A DNA stretch of 64,000 nucleotides from Candidatus Bathyarchaeia archaeon. GTDB taxonomy: Archaea; Thermoproteota; Bathyarchaeia; Bathyarchaeales; DTEX01. The stretch lies in assembly GCA_038882715.1 (NCBI GenBank), contig JAVZNR010000003.1:93123-157122 (forward strand), given 5' to 3'. Shown here in pieces: positions 27,719 through 37,333 of the stretch. The first letter of the stretch is position 1. Every line of letters starts with the position of its first letter. A program made the position numbers and the translations under genes. The notes under the pieces are model-generated. The model had not been told where the DNA came from, ran no database searches, and saw nothing but the letters and a program-made list of their open reading frames with translations.

Positions 27719-28684
27719 TTATTCTTCGCAGCCAATAATTCTTCTGTCAACTTGTTTATAGAATCCTTTTTCTAGCCATGTTCTGCGCATTATGTCTATT
27801 TTTTCCGGGGAGTACTTTAATGTGTGTCCTGGCGCAAGGATTATTCCTCCGCTTTCTCCGAGGCGGCAGCATTCCTCTGTTTCCTTAGCAACTTCCTCTG
27901 GGCTTCCTATGTCTAGGGTTCTTGCGCTCACCCCGCCCCAAAGCGATATGGTTTTCCCAAACCTCTCAATTATTTTCAGCCAGTTGTTGCATTCTCTCTG
28001 AATGTTCAGTATGTCGACGCCTATCTCCACTAGGTCGGGTATTAAATCCTCAACTCTTCCATCGCTATGCTGATATACGAGTACACTGTTCCTTTTAGCC
28101 ACCCGATAAAGTTTAGCTTGGTATGGTTTTATGAATGTTCTCCATTTTTCCGGAGATATTAGTAGGTGATCCTCCATACCCCAATCATCGCCGTAACAGA
28201 CCACGTCAATGTTAACCTTCTCGATAAGCTCCTCAGTTATAGCGACCTTTACTTCAGCAATACGCTCTATAAGCCTCCTCAACGCATCCTGATGCCTGAA
28301 AGACCAGATGAAGAATCTCGTCATGCCTAGAAGCAGCCAAGCCCTTTCGAATAGGCCCCAACCATTATCGCCTAGGAGCACGGTTCTCCGTCGATCAACC
28401 CTCGAAGCCTCCAGCATAGCCCGCCCAATTATATGGGCTTCATATGGCGACGGCATAGGGTAATCGTCGACCATGTCCGGGGACTTCAATGGGTGATCCA
28501 CCGGGAAACTATCTGAGCGGCTATCCTTCAGCTCCCATCGCACACCCCATGAATCCAATCCAAAATCGCATCTTTCAATTAAGCCGTGATGAACTGTGAC
28601 GGCTGATTTATCGAAGAGGGGGCATGGAAGCCAATAGGTTTCCTCATGCTTGACGGCTAAAAGAAAGTTTCCACGAGGGTTCAT
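27719..28684 (-). CDS. uroporphyrinogen decarboxylase-family protein (methyltransferase-like)
   Basis: 321 residues of the URO-D/MtaA/CmuA fold. Conserved blocks include DVVCYGDDWGMEDHLLISPE, WRTFIKPYQAKLYRVAKR, YQHSDGRVEDLIPDLVEIGV and SLWGGVSART. The HSDG motif and the absence of the porphyrin-binding N-terminal Arg block fit the branch that moves methyl groups or acts on sugar-like substrates rather than true HemE. No corrinoid protein is nearby. Divergent from moaA. Confidence 0.75.
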   Translation of the reverse strand: MNPRGNFLLAVKHEETYWLPCPLFDKSAVTVHHGLIERCDFGLDSWGVRWELKDSRSDSFPVDHPLKSPDMVDDYPMPSPYEAHIIGRAMLEASRVDRRRTVLLGDNGWGLFERAWLLLGMTRFFIWSFRHQDALRRLIERIAEVKVAITEELIEKVNIDVVCYGDDWGMEDHLLISPEKWRTFIKPYQAKLYRVAKRNSVLVYQHSDGRVEDLIPDLVEIGVDILNIQRECNNWLKIIERFGKTISLWGGVSARTLDIGSPEEVAKETEECCRLGESGGIILAPGHTLKYSPEKIDIMRRTWLEKGFYKQVDRRIIGCEE

Positions 28685-28796
28685 TAAAAACGCTCCTCCG
28701 CAAAAATAAGCTGCTTCTTGAACCCTTAATACTTTTCGAGATAAAAATAAATCTCCGCGGTTCCCCTATATCTTTAAGCGGTTAGAGTGATTCAAC

Positions 28797-29714
28797 TTGA
28801 CAATTAAGGATAGTTTCGGCAGACCCGTTGAAAACCTGCGGGTATCTGTAACGCAAAGATGCAATTTTAAGTGCATTTACTGCCACCGCGAAGGCCAGAT
28901 CTTCAACTCCAGTGTTGAGCTTTCGGCTGGGGAGATAGAGCGTATAGTTAAGGTTGCAGCCTCACTGGGCGTTTACGGGGTTAAGTTAACGGGCGGAGAA
29001 CCCCTTTTAAGGAAGGATATCGTTGAAATCGTGCGTAGAATAAGCACTATACCCGGCATACGAGACGTATCCATGACCACAAACGGCTTCCTCCTCAAAG
29101 AGTACGCTCGGCAGCTAAAGGAGGCGGGGCTTTCACGGGTTAACGTTAGCTTAGACACATTGGATGCGGAAAAATTTAAGATGATTACAGGCGTTGACGC
29201 ACACGAGAAGGTTATTGGGGGAATAATTGAGGCTTCGAAGGCTGGCTTGAACCCAATTAAAATCAACATGGTTCTCTTAAAGGGAGTGAACTGCGACGAA
29301 GTAGAAGATATGATTAAATTTGCTGAGGAAAACCGCCTAGTGCTCCAGCTGATTGAGCTTGAGCAGCCGCGTGAAGACCCCTTCTACATAAAATACCACG
29401 TTGACCTAAATGATTTAGAGAATAAGCTTAGGGAGAAGTCTTTAAAGATCATTGTTAGATCGATGCATCATAGAAGAAAATATGTTTTGAGGAGCGGAGC
29501 CGAGGTTGAAGTGGTTAAGCCGATGCATAACACTGAGTTCTGCCTTCACTGCAATAGGATCCGGTTGACTTCCGATGGGAAGCTTAAACCATGCTTATTC
29601 AGACACGATAACTTGGTAGATGTGCTCAACCCGATGAGGAACGGAGCCGACGACCAGCACTTAAAGAGTCTCTTTATTGAGGCTGTGAGGAGAAGGAAGC
29701 CTTTCTTCACCTAA
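28797..29714 (+). CDS. moaA: GTP 3',8-cyclase MoaA (molybdopterin synthesis)
   Basis: 305 residues. The radical SAM cluster is CNFKCIYCH, followed by KLTGGEPLLRKD and NVSLDTLDAEKF. The second cluster is FCLHCNRIRLTSDGKLKPC, which binds GTP. It catalyses the first step of molybdenum/tungsten cofactor synthesis. Start is TTG 28797; no other moa gene is adjacent. A usual archaeal length. Confidence 0.93.
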   Translation: MTIKDSFGRPVENLRVSVTQRCNFKCIYCHREGQIFNSSVELSAGEIERIVKVAASLGVYGVKLTGGEPLLRKDIVEIVRRISTIPGIRDVSMTTNGFLLKEYARQLKEAGLSRVNVSLDTLDAEKFKMITGVDAHEKVIGGIIEASKAGLNPIKINMVLLKGVNCDEVEDMIKFAEENRLVLQLIELEQPREDPFYIKYHVDLNDLENKLREKSLKIIVRSMHHRRKYVLRSGAEVEVVKPMHNTEFCLHCNRIRLTSDGKLKPCLFRHDNLVDVLNPMRNGADDQHLKSLFIEAVRRRKPFFT

Positions 29715-29770
29715 ATTCGCTTAAATTTAATTTTAAGCGTCTGAATAAAGTCTACTGGCGGTGATTTGGG

Positions 29771-30817
29771 ATGCGGGATGGGAAAGTTAGGTTTGGTATA
29801 ATTGGGACAGGTGTTGGGGCTAATTTCTGCGCTAACGGATTGGCGCTGATAGCCGGCGAGGGATTATCCGAGCTCGTCGCGGTCGCCAGCCAGAGGGAAG
29901 AAAAAGCTAAGGGTTTTGCATCTAAGTGGGGGTTGAAATACTGGTATACGGATTATAGGAGAATGTTAAAGGAGGCTCCGATAGACGCCGTTATAGTGAA
30001 TACGCCGCATTATCAGCATTATCCTATGGCTATAGACGCCATGGAGAGCGGCAAACATGTCCTAGTGGATAAGCCGATGGCTATAAGCCTAAAGGAGGCT
30101 GATGACATGATTATGACGGCTAGGAGAAATAACGTTAAGCTAGGTGTGATTCTGCAGTCGCGTTTCGATCCAACCATGAGAAAATTGAAGGATGCCGCCG
30201 ATAACGGTGTTTTCGGGAAATTGATTCTCGGAGAAGCCGTAGTCGAATGGTTCAGAAGCCAAGAATACTATAGCGAAAGCCCTTGGAGAGGCCGCTGGGC
30301 AACTGAGGGCGGAGGCGCCCTAATAAATCAAGCCATACACACCATTGATCTGCTAATATGGGTGATGGGCAAACCCAAGTATCTTTGGGCTCAAATGGAC
30401 ACCTTCGCCCATAAAATAGAGGTTGAGGACGCAGCTGCCGCGGTAATAAGGTTTGAGAATGGAGCTATAGGCGTAATCCAAGGGAGCACCGCCGTTTACC
30501 CCGGCCTGCCAACAAGGCTTGAGGTTCATGGAACCAAAGGAACAGCCATAATCGAGGGCGAGGTTCTGAAAAGATGGGCTGTGATCGGTGGGGAGGAGAT
30601 TGTCTCCGAGGGAGCAAAAGAGGGGTTAAAATCTTGGGCTAGACCTGAACTTGTTCCAGCAACCAATCATGCCTCTCTGCTGAGAGACTTCGCTAAAGCC
30701 ATTATTGAGGGTAGGGAGCCTACCGTAAACGGCGTTGAGGGGAGAAAGTCCCTTGAGGTTATAATAGCTATATATGAGTCCGCTAGAAGAAATAATATTG
30801 TAAGTTTCCCACTTTAA
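29771..30817 (+). CDS. Gfo/Idh/MocA family oxidoreductase
   Basis: 348 residues. An N-terminal Rossmann domain (FGIIGTGVGANFCANG) is followed by the family motif KHVLVDKPMAIS near residue 97 and a C-terminal beta-sheet domain with GGGALINQAIHTIDLLIW, where the His is the usual catalytic residue. It oxidises a sugar, inositol or related polyol with NAD(P). It lies 13 bases before purE, so the two may be co-transcribed by chance of packing; no functional link is evident. Confidence 0.88.
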   Translation: MRDGKVRFGIIGTGVGANFCANGLALIAGEGLSELVAVASQREEKAKGFASKWGLKYWYTDYRRMLKEAPIDAVIVNTPHYQHYPMAIDAMESGKHVLVDKPMAISLKEADDMIMTARRNNVKLGVILQSRFDPTMRKLKDAADNGVFGKLILGEAVVEWFRSQEYYSESPWRGRWATEGGGALINQAIHTIDLLIWVMGKPKYLWAQMDTFAHKIEVEDAAAAVIRFENGAIGVIQGSTAVYPGLPTRLEVHGTKGTAIIEGEVLKRWAVIGGEEIVSEGAKEGLKSWARPELVPATNHASLLRDFAKAIIEGREPTVNGVEGRKSLEVIIAIYESARRNNIVSFPL

Positions 30818-30830
30818 GGGGAGGAGAAAT

Positions 30831-31316
30831 ATGAGGGGAAAAGTCGTAATTTTGATGGGTTCGAGAGGCGACATGGATTTTTCGCGTGAAATCGCTAAAT
30901 ACTTGGATGCCTTAGGCGTAGAATACGAGTTTAGGGTTGCTTCAGCACATAAGACTCCGAGAAAGGTTCTTGAGATACTTGAGGAATATGAGGGGGAGAA
31001 AATAGTCTACATAACAGTCGCCGGCAGATCTAATGCTTTAAGCGCCTTCGTCGACGCTAACACGCTGAAGCCTGTAATAGCGTGCCCGCCCTATTCGGAG
31101 AAGTTCGGCGGCGCAGACATATACTCTTCGCTTAGGGTTCCAAGCGGTATAGGTTCTGTTGTAACCATTGAGCCGGAAGGGGCAGCCATAGCGGCAGCTA
31201 AGATCCTCGCATTAGAGAGCCCAGAGCTAGCGGATAGAATCCGCAAATATCAGGAATCAAAGAGGGCTGAAATAGAAGAGGCGGATAAAGCGATCAGAAT
31301 AAAGGGCAGAGCGTAA
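30831..31316 (+). CDS. purE: phosphoribosylaminoimidazole carboxylase PurE (class II-like)
   Basis: 161 residues. GSRGDMDFSREIAKYLDALG at the N-terminus, the catalytic His in VASAHKTPRKV and AGRSNALSAFVDANTLKPVI are the PurE blocks. The SNALSAFVDANT sequence fits the class II type that carboxylates AIR directly with CO2, so PurK would not be required. ATG follows GGGGAGGAG. Purine synthesis, cytoplasmic. Confidence 0.9.
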   Translation: MRGKVVILMGSRGDMDFSREIAKYLDALGVEYEFRVASAHKTPRKVLEILEEYEGEKIVYITVAGRSNALSAFVDANTLKPVIACPPYSEKFGGADIYSSLRVPSGIGSVVTIEPEGAAIAAAKILALESPELADRIRKYQESKRAEIEEADKAIRIKGRA

Positions 31317-31423
31317 TACAGCGGTCAAAAAATTTCTATAATGTTTTTTAGGCCATAAAAATGTGTGAGGGAGGCGCCAGGAGCGGGTAAGCACTTTACT
31401 GCTTAAGCTGAAGATTTTCTCTC

Positions 31424-31930
31424 CTAGATGGAAGATGCCGCTTCAGATGATTGGGGAGCGCTTTCCTCTACAGGTGAAGGGGCTTTAGCTGGCTCCTCAA
31501 TCTTCTCCTCGCACTTAGCTTCTTCAGCGGGCTTTGGCGCTATGCTCTCCAGAGCACATTTTATCTCGTTTATCTCGTTCCTCGTGGATTCTAAGCCGAG
31601 AGATATGGCTTTGCTCTGCTTCTCATATGTCTCATAATCGATTTCGCCGGCGGCGTGAAGAATCTCAATATTGGCCAAAAAGATCTCTAGCACATCCGCT
31701 TGTTTCTTCAGATTCTCAGCTCTACTCTTCATTTTGCAGGATAAAGTCTCTAGATAATTCTTCACATCGGATAGAGCCTCGTTTATCTCTTTACTCAAGC
31801 ACTCGTATGTTTGACTTGAGATCCTGTTGGAGGATAGTAGATCGTCTAATGCCTGCTTCTTCTTTTTCAACAGCTCCAAATCTTTTGTGGCTAATTCAAA
31901 GACATATTTCCATAGGCTCACATTTAACAC
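31424..31930 (-). CDS. CdvA-like coiled-coil protein
   Basis: 168 residues, almost all helical, with two similar helical hairpins (LELLKKKKQALDDLLSSNRI and DVLEIFLANIEILHAAGEID) and an acidic, Pro/Ala-rich tail (EEPAKAPSPVEESAPQ). The repeated pattern ..I(S/D)xxTYExxSKxIxxxL.. resembles archaeal CdvA-like proteins of the ESCRT-based division system. No CdvB or CdvC gene is near, so the assignment rests on pattern only. Confidence 0.5.
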   Translation of the reverse strand: MLNVSLWKYVFELATKDLELLKKKKQALDDLLSSNRISSQTYECLSKEINEALSDVKNYLETLSCKMKSRAENLKKQADVLEIFLANIEILHAAGEIDYETYEKQSKAISLGLESTRNEINEIKCALESIAPKPAEEAKCEEKIEEPAKAPSPVEESAPQSSEAASSI

Positions 31931-32093
31931 CCAAGCGTTCTTTGAGTAAGATGATAGATAATTTTTGCTATCACGTAGAAATACTTGAGAATATTACATC
32001 AATAAATATGAGGGTAATAAATGCCCCGGTTCTCTTTGTTTAAATTATTATGGAAAAATTTATATTTGAAATTCATATTATGCAAATATATAA

Positions 32094-32447
32094 TTGAAAA
32101 ATTTATATTGTATAAATAAATATGATAATTTAGATATATTCATATTAGTAGAGCTCGCAAAATCACCCTTAAGTGGATATGACATTATGTTGCTCATCCA
32201 TAAGAAGTTTAACCTTATGATGAGCTCTGGAACAGTTTACCTAACGCTTTATTCTCTTGAAAGGGAAGGGTTAATTAAGAGTAAAGTTCACAATAGTTCC
32301 AGAAAAAGAGTGTACGCTTTAACCTATAAAGGCGAAGAGTTTATAGGAAAAGTCCTTTCACTGCAAGAAAACATTAAAACAATAGTCTCGAAAATATTTG
32401 ATGATGGTAAATACGTTGTTTGCAAATCAAACTTAACAAAGATTTAA
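32094..32447 (+). CDS. PadR-family winged-helix regulator
   Basis: 117 residues with the PadR signature: LDIFILVELAKSPLSGYDIM, LLIHKKFNLMMSSGTVYLTL, YSLEREGLIKSKVHNSSRKR and VYALTYKGEEF. Start is TTG 32094. A/T-rich promoter sequence (AAATTTATATTTGAAATTC) lies upstream. It is 54 bases before an ABC ATPase gene, and PadR proteins often control neighbouring export pumps. The operator was not identified. Confidence 0.85.
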   Translation: MKNLYCINKYDNLDIFILVELAKSPLSGYDIMLLIHKKFNLMMSSGTVYLTLYSLEREGLIKSKVHNSSRKRVYALTYKGEEFIGKVLSLQENIKTIVSKIFDDGKYVVCKSNLTKI

Positions 32448-32501
32448 ATATAAAAGCGTTCACATGTTATTTAATTGAAGATTAAGGAGGAAAACTTCTT
32501 A

Positions 32502-33242
32502 ATGGAGAAATCGGTTCCCGCCGTTAAAACCATTGATGTCCACAAGGACTATTATCTTAGGGGAGAAGTGGTTCACGCCCTGCGCGGAATATCTCTTGAA
32601 GTGTCCCGTGGGGAATACGTGTCTATTATGGGTCCTTCTGGTTCGGGTAAGACTACGCTGTTTAATATGATTGGCGGCATAGATAGGCCCACTAAGGGCG
32701 ACATCTTTATAGATGGTGTAGACTTATCTAAAATACCGTCGAAGTCAATGGCCTGGCTTAGGTGCCGTAAGATCGGGTATATTTTCCAGACCTTCAACCT
32801 TATACCGGTTCTAACAGCCAAGGAGAACGTTGCGTTACCAATGGTTTTTCTCGGCGTCCCGAAGGAGGAAAGGGAAAAGAGGGCTGTTGAGCTGCTTGAG
32901 ATGGTTGGCCTAGGCGACAGGGTTAACCATCGACCCACCGAGCTTAGTGGTGGTCAGCAGCAGCGTGTTGCTATTGCTAGGGCTCTTGCGAATAATCCGG
33001 CTATAATTCTCGCCGATGAGCCAACAGGCAACCTAGACTTGAACACGGGCTTCGCGATAGTTCAGCTCCTATACCGATTGAAAGCTGAGCGTGGCACAAC
33101 AATCATCTGCGCTACTCATGACCTCAAAATGATCGATATAAGCGACAGAGTAGTATTCCTCAGAGACGGCACTATCGAAAACATCGAGGAGAGGAGAGGT
33201 TTGACGCTCACGGCTGAAGAATTCTTCGCTGAAGAGGAATGA
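32502..33242 (+). CDS. ABC transporter ATPase of the LolD/MacB type
   Basis: 246 residues. Walker [11 protein letters not shown]-loop [15 protein letters not shown], signature LSGGQQQR, Walker [13 protein letters not shown] and H-loop ATHD are complete. ATG 32502 with GGAGG eleven bases upstream is chosen over a TTG 27 bases earlier. This type partners FtsX/MacB permeases for export of lipids, lipoproteins or drugs, but no permease lies within 10 kb. The paralogue at 33754 on the opposite strand is very similar. Confidence 0.88.
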   Translation: MEKSVPAVKTIDVHKDYYLRGEVVHALRGISLEVSRGEYVSIMGPSGSGKTTLFNMIGGIDRPTKGDIFIDGVDLSKIPSKSMAWLRCRKIGYIFQTFNLIPVLTAKENVALPMVFLGVPKEEREKRAVELLEMVGLGDRVNHRPTELSGGQQQRVAIARALANNPAIILADEPTGNLDLNTGFAIVQLLYRLKAERGTTIICATHDLKMIDISDRVVFLRDGTIENIEERRGLTLTAEEFFAEEE

Positions 33243-33255
33243 GGGGAGGGGTGGA

Positions 33256-33582
33256 ATGATGGCGGAAGAAGAGAAGATTCAATGTCCCTGCGGCAGGATA
33301 ATAGATAGCCCGGATGAATACAAGATCCTATATTTAAAGCATGAGTTAAAAGAGATAGATATTCTATGCCCAAACGACTCCTGCTACCTGAGAGAGCTTG
33401 GATACATAAAGTTCGAGATTAAGGATGGTAAGGCGGTCTTTAAAGAAGCATCATTCTACCCGCCGTTCGTAACTTGGAATGCTGGACGCCTAACCTTTGA
33501 GAAAGCTGAGAAAATCTTGAAGAGTCATCTTAAAGCGATCGCTAAAAAAGTTGACTGGGACAGGCTGAGCGTATCAAAGTGA
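33256..33582 (+). CDS. hypothetical zinc-binding protein
   Basis: 108 residues. The N-terminal half has IQCPCGRIIDSP and ILCPNDSCYLRELGYIKFEI, a CxC...CxxxxC arrangement that could bind zinc. The second half is helical (FEKAEKILKSHLKAIAKK). It follows the ABC ATPase by 13 bases and has a GGAGGGG site, so it is probably the last gene of the PadR/ABC operon. I do not recognise the family. Confidence 0.6.
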   Translation: MMAEEEKIQCPCGRIIDSPDEYKILYLKHELKEIDILCPNDSCYLRELGYIKFEIKDGKAVFKEASFYPPFVTWNAGRLTFEKAEKILKSHLKAIAKKVDWDRLSVSK

Positions 33583-33753
33583 AAGTAGATTATGGGCTTT
33601 CAAAGGCTGAAATGATTACTTATCCTCCTGAATAATTTTTAGCCTTCGTTTAAATTGACCTAGTATACCATATAGCTTTTCTTTTAAGAAAAGGCGCTTT
33701 TATTTGATCTGCGTATTTATTTTTTGGGCGAATATGCGGCGATCGCTATTCCG

Positions 33754-34488
33754 TTATTCCGTAACTCTCACGTACACTTCTGCTCTGGTTTCGTACCTCT
33801 CTACTCGGCCGTCCCGCAGATAAATTATTCTGTCGCTCACATCGATCATCTTAAGGTCGTGGGTTGCCGCAATAATAGTTACGCCCTTCTCCTTATTCAT
33901 CTCCCTCAAGAGAGTTATTATCTCCAACCCCGTATGCAGGTCTAGGTTGCCTGTTGGCTCATCGGCGAGAATTATAGCCGGATTATTCGCAAGAGCCCTA
34001 GCAATAGCAACACGCTGCTGCTGACCACCACTAAGCTCCGCCGGCTTATGGTTAAGCCTATCCCCTAAGCCAACCATCTCAAGCAGCTCTCTACCCCTTC
34101 TGAAGCGCTCCTCGCGTTCAACGCCAGCGAAGATCATTGGCAGCATAACGTTCTCTATGGCTGTTAGAACCGGTATAAGGTTGAAGGTCTGGAAAATATA
34201 CCCGATCTTACGGCACCTAAGCCAAGCAAGCTCATAGGCGTCTAGTTTAGCGATGTCGACGCCATCTATGTACACTCTTCCCCTGGTGGGCCTATCTATG
34301 CCGCCAATCATATTAAACAGCGTAGTCTTACCCGAACCAGAAGGACCCATGACTGAAATATATTCTCCACGTTTAATCCTTAAGTCAACGCCGTCTAGGG
34401 CCTTAACCGTTATGGGCCCCATCTGATAATATTTGGCTAAATCCTCTGTTTCAACAACATATTCAAAGCTAATATTTGATCCCACCAT
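33754..34488 (-). CDS. ABC transporter ATPase of the LolD/MacB type
   Basis: 244 residues with Walker [30 protein letters not shown] and [13 protein letters not shown]. It is highly similar to the ATPase at 32502 over nearly its whole length, differing most in the first 25 residues and the last 30. The two genes are convergent. Neither has a permease next to it. They probably arose by duplication and may share or exchange permeases encoded elsewhere. Confidence 0.88.
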   Translation of the reverse strand: MVGSNISFEYVVETEDLAKYYQMGPITVKALDGVDLRIKRGEYISVMGPSGSGKTTLFNMIGGIDRPTRGRVYIDGVDIAKLDAYELAWLRCRKIGYIFQTFNLIPVLTAIENVMLPMIFAGVEREERFRRGRELLEMVGLGDRLNHKPAELSGGQQQRVAIARALANNPAIILADEPTGNLDLHTGLEIITLLREMNKEKGVTIIAATHDLKMIDVSDRIIYLRDGRVERYETRAEVYVRVTE

Positions 34489-34610
34489 TAGTTTTAATCT
34501 TAGCTAATTATAGTGAAGGTCTGTCTTATAAAATTAATTCTATTCTGCTGAAAACTTTAGGAAAGGTTTTTAAGCCTAAATGATTGAACCCTCTTAACGG
34601 GTGGTTGTTC

Positions 34611-35843
34611 TTGAAGAGGGTTAGAGTCGGTGTTGTTGGTTCCGGTGGGATATTTCAGGGCGCTCATTTACCAGCATATCCGGACATAGCGGAGGCGCAG
34701 CTGGCGGCTATATGCGATATATCTGAATCTGTGCTGAAGGCCGCTGAGAGAAGAGTTAGAGGCGTCTATCAAGAGAGGATGCAGAAGGCTAAAGATGAAG
34801 GAAACATAGATCTAGCCGAGAGATTAAGGGAAGACATAGATAACTTGAAGACGTACACGAGTTTCTCGGAAATGTTGTCGAAAGAGAATCTCGATTTAGT
34901 CGACATATGTACTCCAACAAAGTTTCATGCTCCAGTAGCCATTGAAGCCCTTAAAAACGGCGTTAATGTCATGTGCGAGAAACCTATGGCTAGAACCTAC
35001 CTCGAATGCCTAGATGTCTTAGAGCATGTTGCGGATTCTAAAAGGATTTATCAGCATAATGAGAACTGGCTCTTCCACCCGCTCTGGTACAATATTAGAA
35101 AGTTTATTGAAAGCGGCACAATAGGCGAGCCACAGCTAATCTTTTTGGCTGCGGCCCATGGCGGGCCAGAATGGGCTTCATGGTTCTGGGACCTAGATAT
35201 CGCTGGAGGTGGAGCCCTCTTGGATAACGGTGTACACGCGATAACCTGCTCATGGTTTTTAGGCGGCTTTGATAAGAGGCCCACTGTTGTCAAGGCGGCT
35301 GAGCCATACGGCATATGTATACGCATGAGAACCAGAATCATACAGGGTATGTTTAGGGCGTTTGAGGTTGAGGACGACGCTCATGTCTTAATGCGCTTCG
35401 AGAATGATGCTGGTGAATGGTTTTCGGCGCATGTTGAGGGTTCATGGTCTCATAGAGACTCTATGGATACAGCCATAATTGGGACGAGCGGCGAGATTAA
35501 GCCGGAAACTAGGGGCGATGAAACCTTTCTAATTATAAGTGATGCTAAAGGTGGAAAGAGAGAGTTCAACCTCGGGAAGATTTCGTGGATTCAGAGTTTC
35601 GCCGGTGAGATAAGGAATGCGTGTAACTGTGTGCTAAATAATGTGCGGCCTATCTGCGATGAGAATATAGGCGCGGAGACAACGGCTATTGTTCAATCAG
35701 CATACCTGTCGCAGAAGAAGGGCAGGAAGCCAGTAACCCTCGATGAATTCAAAAGGTACGCTTTGAAGGTGAGGGAGAAGGAAGGCGATAAAGCGTCAGA
35801 GGTTCTATTGAAAGAATTGATTAAAGGGATAGCGAGAGTATAG
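34611..35843 (+). CDS. Gfo/Idh/MocA family oxidoreductase
   Basis: About 410 residues, longer than the usual 340-360. The Rossmann start is VRVGVVGSGGIFQGAHLPAY; an inserted helix pair (KAAERRVRGVYQERMQKAKD) accounts for part of the extra length. NVMCEKPMART is the family motif and GGGALLDNGVHAITCSWFLG the His block. A promoter GAAAGGTTTTTAAG lies at 34560-34574, about 28 bases before the probable transcript start. TTG 34611 with GGGTGG upstream is chosen; an earlier TTG at 34584 would lie at the promoter. Confidence 0.85.
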   Translation: MKRVRVGVVGSGGIFQGAHLPAYPDIAEAQLAAICDISESVLKAAERRVRGVYQERMQKAKDEGNIDLAERLREDIDNLKTYTSFSEMLSKENLDLVDICTPTKFHAPVAIEALKNGVNVMCEKPMARTYLECLDVLEHVADSKRIYQHNENWLFHPLWYNIRKFIESGTIGEPQLIFLAAAHGGPEWASWFWDLDIAGGGALLDNGVHAITCSWFLGGFDKRPTVVKAAEPYGICIRMRTRIIQGMFRAFEVEDDAHVLMRFENDAGEWFSAHVEGSWSHRDSMDTAIIGTSGEIKPETRGDETFLIISDAKGGKREFNLGKISWIQSFAGEIRNACNCVLNNVRPICDENIGAETTAIVQSAYLSQKKGRKPVTLDEFKRYALKVREKEGDKASEVLLKELIKGIARV

Positions 35844-35876
35844 CATCTTTTCCTTTTCGCTTTTTTATACGCCCAT

Positions 35877-37244
35877 TTAATTTTTCGGCTTCAGGTATTT
35901 CGTGATCTTCTCTTGGAAAATATCTTCCTTCATTAGGTGGCTGGTTTTCACCCATTCTCTTATAGGTATTGAGAACTTTGACCCTATATATTCTAGGGCT
36001 TCACTGAGGGTGTTAAATCGTTCATATCTTCCTTTAAAGGCTTCGCGTACACACTCCCTGTTAATCCAAACGCCTAGCGGCATAATAAAACTCGGATGAA
36101 TCTCCCTCATGGCTATTACCCCCGCCTGTCTCCCCTCTCTCGCCAAGAACTCCGCAGCCGCCAATCTAACAGCGTAATAGCATCCGCCTAAGGAAGCATA
36201 TGAGGTTCTCCCATAGTAGCCTTCCCAATCATTTCCCATAGCTATACCTTCGCCCTGCGGGTTCCATAATGTTCCCGGATACCATGCTTCTATCCACTCA
36301 TACCTCCATTTTGAAGGCGTTAGGAGAACGACAAACCTGTTGCCGAGATAGGTAAAGCTATAGACGCGGTACTCGCCTATCTCGGGATTAGACTTAACTT
36401 TATCCTCTATTATTCTCCTCGAAATTGTGGAGTCTACCGCGGTTATGCTCCATCTCGTCGGCACCATTCTACGCTGCCTTTTAACACCGAAGGCGCCGAC
36501 GCTAAACGCTCTCTGTATCTTCGATACTGGCACACCGTTAAGGTAAAGGTCAAGGATCGCCTCTTCAGCTTTTAAGTCAGCGTCACTATAAGCCTTCTCG
36601 ATCCTCTGGTCTATCCTAGCATTCTCAACCTCAATCTTTAATAGTGGGGCTGAGGGGCCCATTGGCTGAACCTCATCATCAAATATGAAGCTTCCAGAAG
36701 GCTTCTTTCTGAATAGGGCTTCCGTATCTACTGGTTCTCTCGACAAGGCTATCTCTATAGTTCTACTCAGAAACTGTTCGTTAGTGAACGGCTTCTTAAC
36801 GTTAACCCTGAATTTTCCGCGAATTAAACCGGTTCTAAAGCCGATTATTTCATCTATTGATCTGCCAACCCATACCTCGGGCATATCGAATAGGGATGTG
36901 TCTCCTAGAACAGGCGGGATCAAGGGGCCTGCGTAAACATAAGGGTATCCTATTCTGCCTACAAAGACTCCGGGTGGGGAGGAGCCAAAAATTTTTTCGG
37001 AATTCACTAGGTTCTTAACTTTGAGAAGCGAGTAAAGCCTTACTATGGCGGGGCACCTAGATTTCCCACATAGCATTCTGCTGCCCCTACAGAATATGCA
37101 GAGGCTCTCCCTTCTGAAATGTATCTCGACATCTGCCGCCGCGGGATTAAGGTCTCCCGCAATTTTTTCATCGTTTATAATATGCTCTAACCATGGGATA
37201 TCTTGCTTAACCTTTTTCAGCACTTTTTTCTTTAATATCTTCAA
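35877..37244 (-). CDS. nreA: archaeal DNA repair protein Nre
   Basis: 455 residues. The N-terminal zinc site is CIFCRGSRMLCGKSRCP; conserved Nre blocks follow: GSSPPGVFVGRIGYPYVYAG, QPMGPSAPLL, RRMVPTRWSITAVDSTISRR and GGCYYAVRLAAAEFLA. The C-terminus ends QEKITKYLKPKN, which fits a PCNA-interaction motif (Q, Ile at +3, Tyr-Leu at +6/+7), as reported for NreA. Nre proteins act in archaeal DNA damage repair with PCNA. Assignment to Nre is firm; the A subtype rests on the PCNA motif. Confidence 0.88.
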   Translation of the reverse strand: MKILKKKVLKKVKQDIPWLEHIINDEKIAGDLNPAAADVEIHFRRESLCIFCRGSRMLCGKSRCPAIVRLYSLLKVKNLVNSEKIFGSSPPGVFVGRIGYPYVYAGPLIPPVLGDTSLFDMPEVWVGRSIDEIIGFRTGLIRGKFRVNVKKPFTNEQFLSRTIEIALSREPVDTEALFRKKPSGSFIFDDEVQPMGPSAPLLKIEVENARIDQRIEKAYSDADLKAEEAILDLYLNGVPVSKIQRAFSVGAFGVKRQRRMVPTRWSITAVDSTISRRIIEDKVKSNPEIGEYRVYSFTYLGNRFVVLLTPSKWRYEWIEAWYPGTLWNPQGEGIAMGNDWEGYYGRTSYASLGGCYYAVRLAAAEFLAREGRQAGVIAMREIHPSFIMPLGVWINRECVREAFKGRYERFNTLSEALEYIGSKFSIPIREWVKTSHLMKEDIFQEKITKYLKPKN

Positions 37245-37333
37245 CCTTAATCAACTCAATGTTCACAAAAACTATGAAAATAAAAAAGGGATTTAATTAA
37301 AATGAAAGTAGATTCTAAAATCATCCTATATTG

